Shown here one piece after another: positions 50,754-57,672 of a DNA stretch of 64,000 bases. Under the pieces are notes generated by a model that worked only from the letters and a program-made list of their open reading frames with translations, did not search any database and was not told the DNA's origin. The stretch spans positions 5,146,001 to 5,210,000 of the forward strand of contig NZ_CP020105.1 of NCBI RefSeq assembly GCF_002067135.1. Direction: 5' to 3'. Positions within the stretch are counted from its first letter, which is position 1. Each line of letters starts with the position of its first letter. A program made the translations under genes and the position numbers. This stretch comes from Spirosoma rigui. Lineage in GTDB: Bacteria; Bacteroidota; Bacteroidia; Cytophagales; Spirosomataceae.

Positions 50754-51058
50754 AATGAATGGTATGGCAATCGAACGCTGAGTTAGACTAGCCCCCCGGT
50801 GTTGGCTCGCCCCCAGTACCTGCCTTTTCCGACGAGGTACCAGAGAAACGTTCCGCCTACGATAGGGTAATCCTGCCTATGGCAATGACCCGGCAAGTAT
50901 ACTGGTATTTCCTATTCAGTGCTACGGATATTGTGTAGACGTAGTAGTCATTTCATTTTCTGGCACCCAGCCCATATTATCAAATTATGACGATAGCCTG
51001 TTGGTATATGAAATAGATAGCTTTATTCATAAATTCATCTGACTCGTACTCAACGACT
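50754..51058. other. divergent intergenic region, no gene seen
   Basis: This 305-base gap separates the unknown exported protein gene (-) from the Asp-box lipoprotein gene (+). The right half is AT-rich. TAGCTTTA at 51018-51025 is a possible -7 box for the lipoprotein gene, 34 bases before its ATG. I see no RNA gene or repeat. Confidence 0.4.
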
Positions 51059-51787
51059 ATGAAAACACTGCTGTACTGCTCTTTACTGGCGCTGATTTTT
51101 TCCTGTAACAAGGCGGAGACCGAGGTGGATGCACCATCGCCCGACTTTCCCGATTACGCAGACTGGCACGTCATTCAGTCGCCCGTCGACAGGATCATTG
51201 TGGGTGTTTGGGGCGATTACGACAAGACGATGCTCATCTCGACCATGTTCCAGCTCTTCCGTTCCACCGACCGGGGGAAAACCTGGCAACAGGTTGTGGA
51301 GCAACAGCTTGGCCTGTTTAGCGTAGTAGTCTATCTGGATACCCTCTTCACGATGACTACACGAGTGGGAGAAAGCGCACTGGCAAGTGCCGATAAATTT
51401 AGTGTCGACGATGGCCAGACCTGGCAGCTTTACCGGGGCCGAAATCCAGTTTTCGAACCCAACGGTGGTCCTAACCAACCCTTCCCCATCAATCCGGTCA
51501 CTGCGGCTAACGGCACGAGCTACCGGATCAACAGGGTTTTTCTTGATGGACCGACGGCCACGGTTGGCACATTTGAAACACCCGGTGTAATCACCGGCAT
51601 AGAACGCCGGATCGACCTCCCCCAATTGCATCAGTTACAAAGCCTGTATCTCGATGCTAAACAACGTCTTTATATAACCGCTACGGATGCCGTTTGTGGC
51701 CGGGGCGATTCCGGCCAGCCTTTTTCCTTCTGCAATAGCAAAGGGGGCCGGGGCGTCGTCTACATATCCAAACAGCCACTTCCCTAA
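51059..51787 (+). CDS. lipoprotein with two Asp-box (BNR) motifs
   Basis: The 242-residue product has a lipoprotein signal with Cys at residue 16 (LLALIFSCNK). Two Asp-box motifs of the S-x-D-x-G-x-T-W type are present: STDRGKTW (69-76) and SVDDGQTW (115-122). They are spaced as successive blades of a beta-propeller; the FRIP-type sialidase motif and further boxes are missing, so sialidase activity is not supported. VKVxGWG-like sequence IIVGVWGDYDKTML near residue 46 also looks like a blade start. It is probably a small surface propeller of unknown ligand. Confidence 0.75.
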   Translation: MKTLLYCSLLALIFSCNKAETEVDAPSPDFPDYADWHVIQSPVDRIIVGVWGDYDKTMLISTMFQLFRSTDRGKTWQQVVEQQLGLFSVVVYLDTLFTMTTRVGESALASADKFSVDDGQTWQLYRGRNPVFEPNGGPNQPFPINPVTAANGTSYRINRVFLDGPTATVGTFETPGVITGIERRIDLPQLHQLQSLYLDAKQRLYITATDAVCGRGDSGQPFSFCNSKGGRGVVYISKQPLP

Positions 51788-51824
51788 GGAACGGACCAGC
51801 CGGCCAGCCGGTTTGCCAGGTCAG

Positions 51825-52361
51825 CTACCGGATAATTCTCAACAGCATTGCTGTATAACTGTTGGTAGCTGGCACCACGAAGCGGACGGGCAGGTAAACC
51901 CGGCAGGCAACAGATCGTCCGCCGTTGCGGGCCGGTATCCATTTAGGCATTGCCTTCACGAGACGCAACGCTGCGGCATCGGTACGTGGGTCAATGCCTT
52001 TCAGCACCCGAATCTCCTCCAGCACCCCCGTCTCGCTGACAATGAAATTAAGAAAGACGCGGGTTTCTACGTCGCTCTCGCCAGCGGTAGCGCGGTAGCT
52101 GGTTTTCCGCAGGTACTGCGTCAGTTTTGCTGCACCACCCGGAAATTCAGGTCGCTTCTCGACGACGATATGCACGATCCGATCCGGCGTTGAACTGGGA
52201 TCACGCACAAACGGTTGCGCCTGCGAATGCCCCAGCGTTGCCCAAACCAGTAAGGTGAACACGCAACAGTCTATTGACATACGGAGACGACGCCGGGATT
52301 GGGGCGGGGGCCCGTCTGTCTGACCGGCACCCGCCATCTTGTTGAGAAAAGAGCGACTCAT
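51825..52361 (-). CDS. TonB C-terminal-domain protein
   Basis: The product has 178 residues if it starts at 52361, where ATGA overlaps the stop of the upstream DUF433-like gene (52358-52361). An alternative start at 52280 (MSIDCCVFTLLVWATLGHSQAQ) would give a normal signal peptide. The TonB-C domain spans about residues 65-170: HIVVEKRPEFPGGAAKL, FLNFIVSETGVLEEIRVLKGIDP, ALRLVKAMPKWIPARNGGRSVACRVYLPVRF. The proline-rich spacer and inner-membrane anchor of true TonB are missing, so it is probably an exported single-domain relative. Such proteins are very common in Bacteroidota. Confidence 0.8.
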   Translation of the reverse strand: MSRSFLNKMAGAGQTDGPPPQSRRRLRMSIDCCVFTLLVWATLGHSQAQPFVRDPSSTPDRIVHIVVEKRPEFPGGAAKLTQYLRKTSYRATAGESDVETRVFLNFIVSETGVLEEIRVLKGIDPRTDAAALRLVKAMPKWIPARNGGRSVACRVYLPVRFVVPATNSYTAMLLRIIR

Positions 52362-52591
52362 ATCTTTTTGACGGCGCTGAAATAGCCAAACAGCCCACAA
52401 GCCCGCAAATCCGACTCGGTCAACAGTGGGTACTGCTGCTGAAGCTGACGCTCGGTCAACCCCTGGGCCAGTTGGTGCAGTATATCCCACACCTTCACGT
52501 CCACTTCTTTTATATACCCTTCGCCGTTCGGCATAACAACGATGCGACTTTGCCGGAATTCTTCTTCCCAATTGGCTACTAACGTGTTCAT
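52358..52591 (-). CDS. DUF433-like small protein
   Basis: The 77-residue product ends in ILHQLAQGLTERQLQQQYPLLTESDLRACGLFGYF, the pattern of DUF433 proteins (LLAxGLSxEEIxxxYPxLTxEDIxAALxY). The N-terminal half lacks the GxPxIxGTRIPV part of that domain, so this is a partial or diverged member. DUF433 proteins are often antitoxin-like or DNA-binding, but no toxin gene is adjacent. Its last four bases overlap the start of the TonB-C gene. Confidence 0.65.
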   Translation of the reverse strand: MNTLVANWEEEFRQSRIVVMPNGEGYIKEVDVKVWDILHQLAQGLTERQLQQQYPLLTESDLRACGLFGYFSAVKKI

Positions 52592-52676
52592 GTGGATAGA
52601 TTGATTAGGAGGTCACAGACCTCAGTTGATTGATTGAGTTATGGGGGTGCAGCGAGTCAGTACGGCGCGGTTGTCC

Positions 52677-53699
52677 TTACATCGACTTGCGCAGATCGGA
52701 TACTGTCACCCGCGTGTCGAGCTGATACTTGATCTGCTGGTGCCAGGTAAGCACCCGGTGATACACGTTCGCGACCTGCAACCGGGCCTCCCGGTAGGCG
52801 CGCAGCAGTTTCAGATCCTGACCGGTATAGTGGCGGTGGATGAAGCGCTTGGCAGCCCCCTGAAAATGCAGGGTTACCATTTGTACCGGACGCTGGCGCA
52901 CGTTATTGAAGCAGATCGGCTTGCTTTGATCCATCCAGACCACGCGCTTGATGACCGGATCAAGCGCATACTCGTTCAGGTCGTAATTCGTGGCCGTACC
53001 AATATTGTGGTCAAAGGCCAGGCTCCGTTTCGACTTCGACAGGTTCAGTATCCGTCCGGGCTGCTGTTTCATAAACAGGTACAGCGCCGTCATGTCCGAA
53101 ATGCCCGTCTGCGCCGTAATCAGGTAACTCTTTGCACGGATGTTGTCGAGCAGCGGCCGGAAGTCCGGATGACTGTAAAGGTCCAGCAGGAACTGGCAGA
53201 ACCGGTCGATACCCTCGCGGGTCCAGAACGACGAATGACCCGACGCCGAGTTCACCCAGTCGCAGTCGGTTCCGACGTTATAGGCTGCCAGGTAGCCCTG
53301 CTTACGAACGCGCTCGGCACTACGGGTAAGCCGGTCATATACCATTACGTCCGAGTCGGCCATGAACGCTACCCCGTAGTTGTGGCGATGCATCAGTTCG
53401 CGCAGGAGAAACCACCGCCTGAAACAGAACAGCTCGTAGTCTACGTGGTTGGGCGAGGCATGGGTGTAGATGTCACCGAACCGCTGGTAGTCCGTCTCGG
53501 TGAGCGACTCAATCGACGTATGCTCAACAAAAGGGAACCGGTCGTTTCCGGCATCGCCAATCAAATGGAGCGGGCTGCCGGCATTGGTTAGCCGCGCCTG
53601 CCGCAGCGAGAATTCAAGGTAGAAGCTGTAGTTCTTGTGCACAAAGACGATGGGTACCAGCGTCGGCACTGGTTCGGTGTGGTTGAGGATTGATTTCAT
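52677..53699 (-). CDS. GT-A-like glycosyltransferase (predicted)
   Basis: The 340-residue cytoplasmic protein opens PIVFVHKNYSFYLEFSLRQA, like nucleotide-sugar transferases. NYGVAFMADSDVMVYDRL near residues 107-124 contains a D-S-D motif on a hydrophobic strand, fitting the metal-binding DxD of GT-A folds. GHSSFWTREGIDRFCQFLLDLY and AQTGISDMTALYLFM are further features. It lacks a signal or spans. Donor and acceptor are unknown. A 39-residue ORF with a strong regulated promoter lies 330 bases upstream on the same strand, and the two could be co-transcribed. Confidence 0.7.
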   Translation of the reverse strand: MKSILNHTEPVPTLVPIVFVHKNYSFYLEFSLRQARLTNAGSPLHLIGDAGNDRFPFVEHTSIESLTETDYQRFGDIYTHASPNHVDYELFCFRRWFLLRELMHRHNYGVAFMADSDVMVYDRLTRSAERVRKQGYLAAYNVGTDCDWVNSASGHSSFWTREGIDRFCQFLLDLYSHPDFRPLLDNIRAKSYLITAQTGISDMTALYLFMKQQPGRILNLSKSKRSLAFDHNIGTATNYDLNEYALDPVIKRVVWMDQSKPICFNNVRQRPVQMVTLHFQGAAKRFIHRHYTGQDLKLLRAYREARLQVANVYHRVLTWHQQIKYQLDTRVTVSDLRKSM

Positions 53700-54028
53700 G
53701 AAATAACCGATGTGGATTTGTTAGTGTTGTTGAGTAAGCTACTTGTAGCGCTACAATCATTGCCTGCTGGCAGCAACGCTGTAGTACCCGGCTGATCAAC
53801 GGATGTTCGCCGGAGTTTGACCCGTTAGGCGGCTGCTTCGTGGCCGGTACCGGTGGTGGACGCGCCGAAAGTTGAACGATATACTATATACGTTGCCGCA
53901 GAATCAGATCCCAGGTAACCAGCGGTCACTCCCGGCCCATCAGGCCGGCATCTTCACTAAACGCAGGAACTGGACTGACCGGTTAGCCTGCCGCCGGGGT
54001 AAACGACAGTCCGGGCGGGCGGAAGGGC
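53700..54028. other. intergenic stretch without a convincing gene
   Basis: These 329 bases lie between the glycosyltransferase start and the 39-residue ORF. A short hairpin (CCGGCC at 53932-53937 with GGCCGG at 53943-53948) is the only structure I see. The open frame at 53872-54072 (+) lacks conserved features and is not called. Confidence 0.4.
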
Positions 54029-54148
54029 TTACGACAGAAGAGGTAAGTCCCCGAAAGGATGCTGTGCCGTAGTGGCGTGCGGCCGGCGCTCAGGCCCCGC
54101 AATGGCCTCGGTTACCGAGGGTACTTTTTGTTGTAAACGTTGAGTCAT
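54029..54148 (-). CDS. candidate 39-residue peptide
   Basis: A short frame from ATG 54148 to TAA 54029 encodes a basic peptide that begins MTQRLQQKVPSVTEAIAG and ends GDLPLLS. It has no signal peptide and no Cys. The case for it being real is its promoter: an exact -7 box (TACTTTTG, 54191-54198) 42 bases before the ATG, behind the paired 21-base-period repeats shared with two other promoters nearby. A helical N-terminal half and a Pro/Gly/His-rich second half would suit a leader-plus-core peptide, but no modifying enzyme other than the downstream glycosyltransferase is present. Function unknown. Confidence 0.45.
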   Translation of the reverse strand: MTQRLQQKVPSVTEAIAGPERRPHATTAQHPFGDLPLLS

Positions 54149-54190
54149 ACGGATCGGTTTATGGGCGAATGTTACTTGCGTAACTGATAC

Positions 54191-54257
54191 CAAAAGTAAG
54201 CGCCTACTGGTCGAAGACTGTTATCAATTGGGGACAATTTATGGCCAATTCGGGACA
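54191..54257 (-). promoter_or_regulatory. promoter with paired direct repeats, site A
   Basis: Read leftward: TGTCCCGAATTGGCC (54257-54243), six bases, TGTCCCCAATTGATA (54236-54222), 23 bases, then the -7 box TACTTTTG (54198-54191). The repeats are 21 bases apart, two helical turns. It drives leftward transcription into the 39-residue ORF. Confidence 0.75.
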
Positions 54258-54365
54258 TGGCCCGATGAAGTAAAACTCGATGTATTCGACTAGCCAACCA
54301 ACCGGCCGGTACGGGTTACATGCCTACCGGAAGACTCGGTTCAGGCGGCCGGTACCGGACGATGA

Positions 54366-55559
54366 TCAGGCCACACCAGCCAGCAAACTAACCAGCCTGA
54401 CAGGTAGCGTAGGGTGATAATGCAGGTGGCTGTCGAAATCATAGATGGGAATCATCAACGAGAAAACGGCCAGTACAAACAGGTATTTCCGGACGTGGTG
54501 CCCCGGCAGGTTTTGTCCAAGCAGCGCCAGACTGATAACGACCAGCGGCAGAGAATAGGCCAGACTACGGTTAATATCAGCGATCATGACTACGACTGCG
54601 AAATTAACGGTCATACCCAGTGCCAGCAGGCCAGCCATCAGCCAGTCTCTTCGCGCGATAACAAGGGCAAAAGCAATCAGCAGGATACCCCACACCAAGC
54701 CATAGGTTGAGAAGACGGCCAGCGGAATAAACTGCCGCGTTATTGAAAATTGTGACGCACCAACGCCCCCCGTTTCCGTTTGAAAGCCGTAGTAATGGGC
54801 TAGTATCCACCGTATGAAGAAGTAGCTCATCCAGCTGGCCAGAACGGTCAGTACCTGTTTATTAGCCCTCAAACCCGCAAAAGTCAGGAGCCGATTTTCC
54901 GTCACGGTAGGCCTGCCCGTATCGGCATACAACCAGTATACAGCCGTAAAAAACGTGTTGATCAGCCCCCGCTCGTCCGACCAGGCGGTCAGGAAACAGA
55001 ACAGGAAGACAAGCGCGGGTTTCCTGACGTATACTGACAAGAGAATAAAGAGATAGCCGAAGGCATCGATCCGACCGAAAACGTCGTAAAACGCCGAATA
55101 GCTGCAGTAACAGGTAGCGAAAGAAGTCATGAACAATACCGTGCTCACTTTGTCCTGCAGGATGGCAAAGGTGATACGTATCATCACCCACAGGATGAGT
55201 ACCCCGCACATGACCTGGCCGATGAATACCTGCATAGCGGTTAGATTAAACAGTTTTATGAAGGCGGGTATCGCCAACCGGAACACCTTGTTTGCGTCAT
55301 GTGATCCCGGCACACCTCTGTAAGGTACCAGTAGAGCTGAGGCCTGCTGCAACAACGTATCCCAGGATGAGTCCGGCGCACCAAAATAATGCAGGTTAAA
55401 GAACGGCGTCGTTGTTACGAAAACGAGCGTCAGGCTGTACAAAAGGACGTTAAGTGGCCAGTGAGCCCCTGTCAAGTGGGTTTCCAGTAGCGCGGCAACC
55501 CGCTCAACAGCCCGGTCAGGCCAGCTCATGGGCAATACTCGTTCAGTAGTGGTGTGCAT
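54366..55559 (-). CDS. polytopic membrane protein, GT-C glycosyltransferase-like
   Basis: The start at 55559 (MHTTTERVLPMSWPDRAVERV) gives 397 residues with about ten membrane spans. The first periplasmic loop contains FNLHYFGAPDSSWDTLLQQAS near residues 45-65, with acidic residues where GT-C enzymes carry catalytic Asp/Glu. YSAFYDVFGRIDAFGYLFILLSVYV (about 165) and FLFCFLTAWSDERGLINTFF (about 195) follow. The frame is open for 100 codons upstream, but that part overlaps the operator region and is not credible. No family name can be given with certainty. Its promoter carries the same paired repeats as those of the 39-residue ORF and the divergent gene at 55927. Confidence 0.7.
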   Translation of the reverse strand: MHTTTERVLPMSWPDRAVERVAALLETHLTGAHWPLNVLLYSLTLVFVTTTPFFNLHYFGAPDSSWDTLLQQASALLVPYRGVPGSHDANKVFRLAIPAFIKLFNLTAMQVFIGQVMCGVLILWVMIRITFAILQDKVSTVLFMTSFATCYCSYSAFYDVFGRIDAFGYLFILLSVYVRKPALVFLFCFLTAWSDERGLINTFFTAVYWLYADTGRPTVTENRLLTFAGLRANKQVLTVLASWMSYFFIRWILAHYYGFQTETGGVGASQFSITRQFIPLAVFSTYGLVWGILLIAFALVIARRDWLMAGLLALGMTVNFAVVVMIADINRSLAYSLPLVVISLALLGQNLPGHHVRKYLFVLAVFSLMIPIYDFDSHLHYHPTLPVRLVSLLAGVA

Positions 55560-55642
55560 AGGATAGTAGAAAGTGACGACCAGCGGTCTCCGACCGGTTA
55601 GCCAGGCGACTGATAGACTGACATACCGGAAAGGATGACAGA

Positions 55643-55708
55643 CAAAACTAGATGTATTCCGATAGTCTTTATGGTCAATTTGGGACAATTGTTGGCCTAT
55701 CGGGGACA
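55643..55708 (-). promoter_or_regulatory. promoter with paired direct repeats, site B
   Basis: Read leftward: TGTCCCCGATAGGCC (55708-55694), six bases, TGTCCCAAATTGACC (55687-55673), 22 bases, then the -7 box TAGTTTTG (55650-55643). Same 21-base period as site A. It drives the gene ending at 54366. Confidence 0.75.
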
Positions 55709-55821
55709 GGCGCGCCCAAACGCCCCCATCCATGACCGTTCCCTCAAACCAATGCTTTTCCATGCGTCCTGGTGTAAGCCCTTTCCCGGCTATGAAGGCG
55801 GCTATACGGGTCTGCTCAATC

Positions 55822-55887
55822 TGTCCCCAATTGACCAACAATAGGCCGGAATTGGCCAAAAGGCGCGCCCGGTATGTATCAAATTTG
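55822..55887 (+). promoter_or_regulatory. promoter with paired direct repeats, site C
   Basis: TGTCCCCAATTGACC (55822-55836), six bases, AGGCCGGAATTGGCC (55843-55857), 22 bases, then CAAATTTG (55880-55887), a -7 box with one mismatch. The second repeat is weaker in its TGTCCC part. It drives the gene at 55927, opposite in direction to site B. Confidence 0.7.
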
Positions 55888-55926
55888 AAAACTTATTCAT
55901 ATGTATTCTTTCTATCCCTCCGGCGT

Positions 55927-57594
55927 ATGCATTTCGGGTCACTCCGTCTCCCTTCTCCCCTTTTCTTTATCAGTCGGTCGGTCTACGAATGGCTGGGGGG
56001 CTTATCGTTACTGCTGGTATACGTAGGTATCAAACGTCCATTTCTGATGTTCGACGGACCAGTCAATCCCGACGAAAGTCAGATGCTGGCGCAGGCTATA
56101 GCGCTTCAGCACGATCCCGTTTTCTGGCGGTCGGTAGACGGCACGACGGCTGGACCGCTCAACAGTTACCTGATTTGGGGAATGGGCCAGCTGGGGCTGG
56201 CCTATACGTATCTACTACTGCATGCACTGGCTACTGTTCTCGTAGCGGCTATGCTTTGGACTGGCTATAAAACCTTGCGCCTGTTCACCAGTCGTGGTGC
56301 GGCCTTAACGAGCTTGCTCATCACGTACCTCTTCCTGCTTCTGTCTGATCACAAGGATTTTAATCATTACAATAGTGAGCTACTCTCGGTTACCCTCCTC
56401 ACCATTAGCCTGTATGTACTGGTGCGCAGCCTGACCATGATCCATTCGCCCTGGTATCGCTATTTCATCCTGGGTGCCCTATGCTGCCTTGTTCCATTGG
56501 CCAAGCTGCAGGGCGGGCCGCTGGTGGGGTTATACATGCTCTATACCAGCCTGACTCTGTATCGTTCAAACAAACCGGCCCGCAGGAAATGGATCTCCTT
56601 CGCGGCTCTCTTTGCCGGGTCGGCCACCGTCCTGACGTTCCTGCTCTCGCTCCTGTGGACTTACTCGCTACTGAACGATGCCTACGTCATGTACATTCAA
56701 ACGAACCTGACCCATTATCAGTCAGGCAACGGCTGGCATCTGCTGGTGCGGTTACTGTTTACGTCCTCGTACGACTACGTGTTCTTGCTGGCCGTAAATG
56801 TTGGTCTATGGCTGCTGGCTCTCTACGCAGCCCGCCAGCCCACCTATTCACGACTGCGCCACAAACACTTTCTCTGGTTTCTGGTGGCCAATCTGCTGCT
56901 GTCGCTTTGGGTAGCGGGCCGAACCGGGTACATCTTTGAACACTACCTGTTCTACACGTTTTTACCAATCACGTGTTTAACGGGCTATGCGCTCCAGTTG
57001 ATACAATCCGGGACAGGCCCTTCGTACCTCGGCCGCCTTTCTTACGGGCACTTGCTGGCGATGATAGTGCTGGGACACGGAGTTAATCAGTATGCAAAAA
57101 CGAGGCATCCGAACCAGCACTTCAATCCCACTACCCGCTCGAACGGGGAACAAACCGTTATCAGCCTGGTCAACCGATACGCCAAACCTGGCGATTGTCT
57201 GGCTATTTGGGGCTGGAATTGCCACTATTATGTTGCAACGGGGCTGTGGCAGGCTACCCGCGAAAATCATTCGATCCGGTGCATGAAAACCAACTCCCTG
57301 GGCGCATTGCACAACATAGCGCTCATTGACTGGTACCGGCGTCAATACGTACAGGATATCCAGCGTAACCGACCCGTTGTGTTCGTTGATGAGGTACGGG
57401 CCAACACACTCTTTACCTTTCCCGAAACCGTGGTCCACGAAACTATTCCCGACCTGCACGCCTTCGTCCAGGCGCACTATCAGCTGGTCAGTCAGCAAGG
57501 CGGGATACGGGTTTACCTCCGGTCTGATCGCTTCGACAGCCAGTCAACTCAACAGGCTTTTTTACCTGTGCTGCCCAACACAGCGATTCCCTGA
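55927..57594 (+). CDS. polytopic membrane protein, GT-C/ArnT-like glycosyltransferase (predicted)
   Basis: The start at 55927 (MHFGSLRLPSPLFF) gives 555 residues: about ten to eleven spans in residues 15-400, then a soluble C-terminal domain. FDGPVNPDESQMLAQAIALQHDPVFW near residues 40-65 is a first-loop D-E motif, as in GT39/ArnT-type transferases that use lipid-linked sugars. LSDHKDFNHYNSELLSVTLLT and LVPLAKLQGGPLVGLYMLY are typical later segments. The tail has RYAKPGDCLAIWGWNCHYYVATG. Sugar and acceptor are unknown. The frame is open 65 codons upstream through the operator, and is rejected there. Its stop codon lies inside a 54-bp palindrome. Confidence 0.75.
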   Translation: MHFGSLRLPSPLFFISRSVYEWLGGLSLLLVYVGIKRPFLMFDGPVNPDESQMLAQAIALQHDPVFWRSVDGTTAGPLNSYLIWGMGQLGLAYTYLLLHALATVLVAAMLWTGYKTLRLFTSRGAALTSLLITYLFLLLSDHKDFNHYNSELLSVTLLTISLYVLVRSLTMIHSPWYRYFILGALCCLVPLAKLQGGPLVGLYMLYTSLTLYRSNKPARRKWISFAALFAGSATVLTFLLSLLWTYSLLNDAYVMYIQTNLTHYQSGNGWHLLVRLLFTSSYDYVFLLAVNVGLWLLALYAARQPTYSRLRHKHFLWFLVANLLLSLWVAGRTGYIFEHYLFYTFLPITCLTGYALQLIQSGTGPSYLGRLSYGHLLAMIVLGHGVNQYAKTRHPNQHFNPTTRSNGEQTVISLVNRYAKPGDCLAIWGWNCHYYVATGLWQATRENHSIRCMKTNSLGALHNIALIDWYRRQYVQDIQRNRPVVFVDEVRANTLFTFPETVVHETIPDLHAFVQAHYQLVSQQGGIRVYLRSDRFDSQSTQQAFLPVLPNTAIP

Positions 57595-57634
57595 CTCGCG
57601 TTGGTAGCTACCAACGCGAGTCAGGGAATCGCTG
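57581..57634. terminator. 54-bp perfect palindrome overlapping a gene end
   Basis: Positions 57581-57607 and 57608-57634 are exact reverse complements with no loop in the DNA. The last four codons and the stop of the 55927 gene are inside it. It lies before the convergent GH106-like gene (stop at 57673), so could end transcription from both sides. Confidence 0.65.
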
Positions 57635-57672
57635 AACATAGGTACGCTGGTGAACGGTAGCCAGCGGGTCAG

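Noticed and set aside
53872..54072. 66-codon open frame on the + strand
   Set aside because: Very Arg-rich, overlaps the 39-residue ORF on the other strand, and has no promoter of the kind seen at its neighbours.
55560..55859. 100-codon N-terminal extension of the leftward GT-C-like protein
   Set aside because: The extension would run through both paired-repeat operators and two promoters; residues there show no conservation pattern, and the ATG at 55559 begins a sensible cytoplasmic N-terminus.
55732..55926. 65-codon N-terminal extension of the rightward GT-C-like protein
   Set aside because: Overlaps site C and its -7 box; the ATG at 55927 gives a normal start just before the first span.
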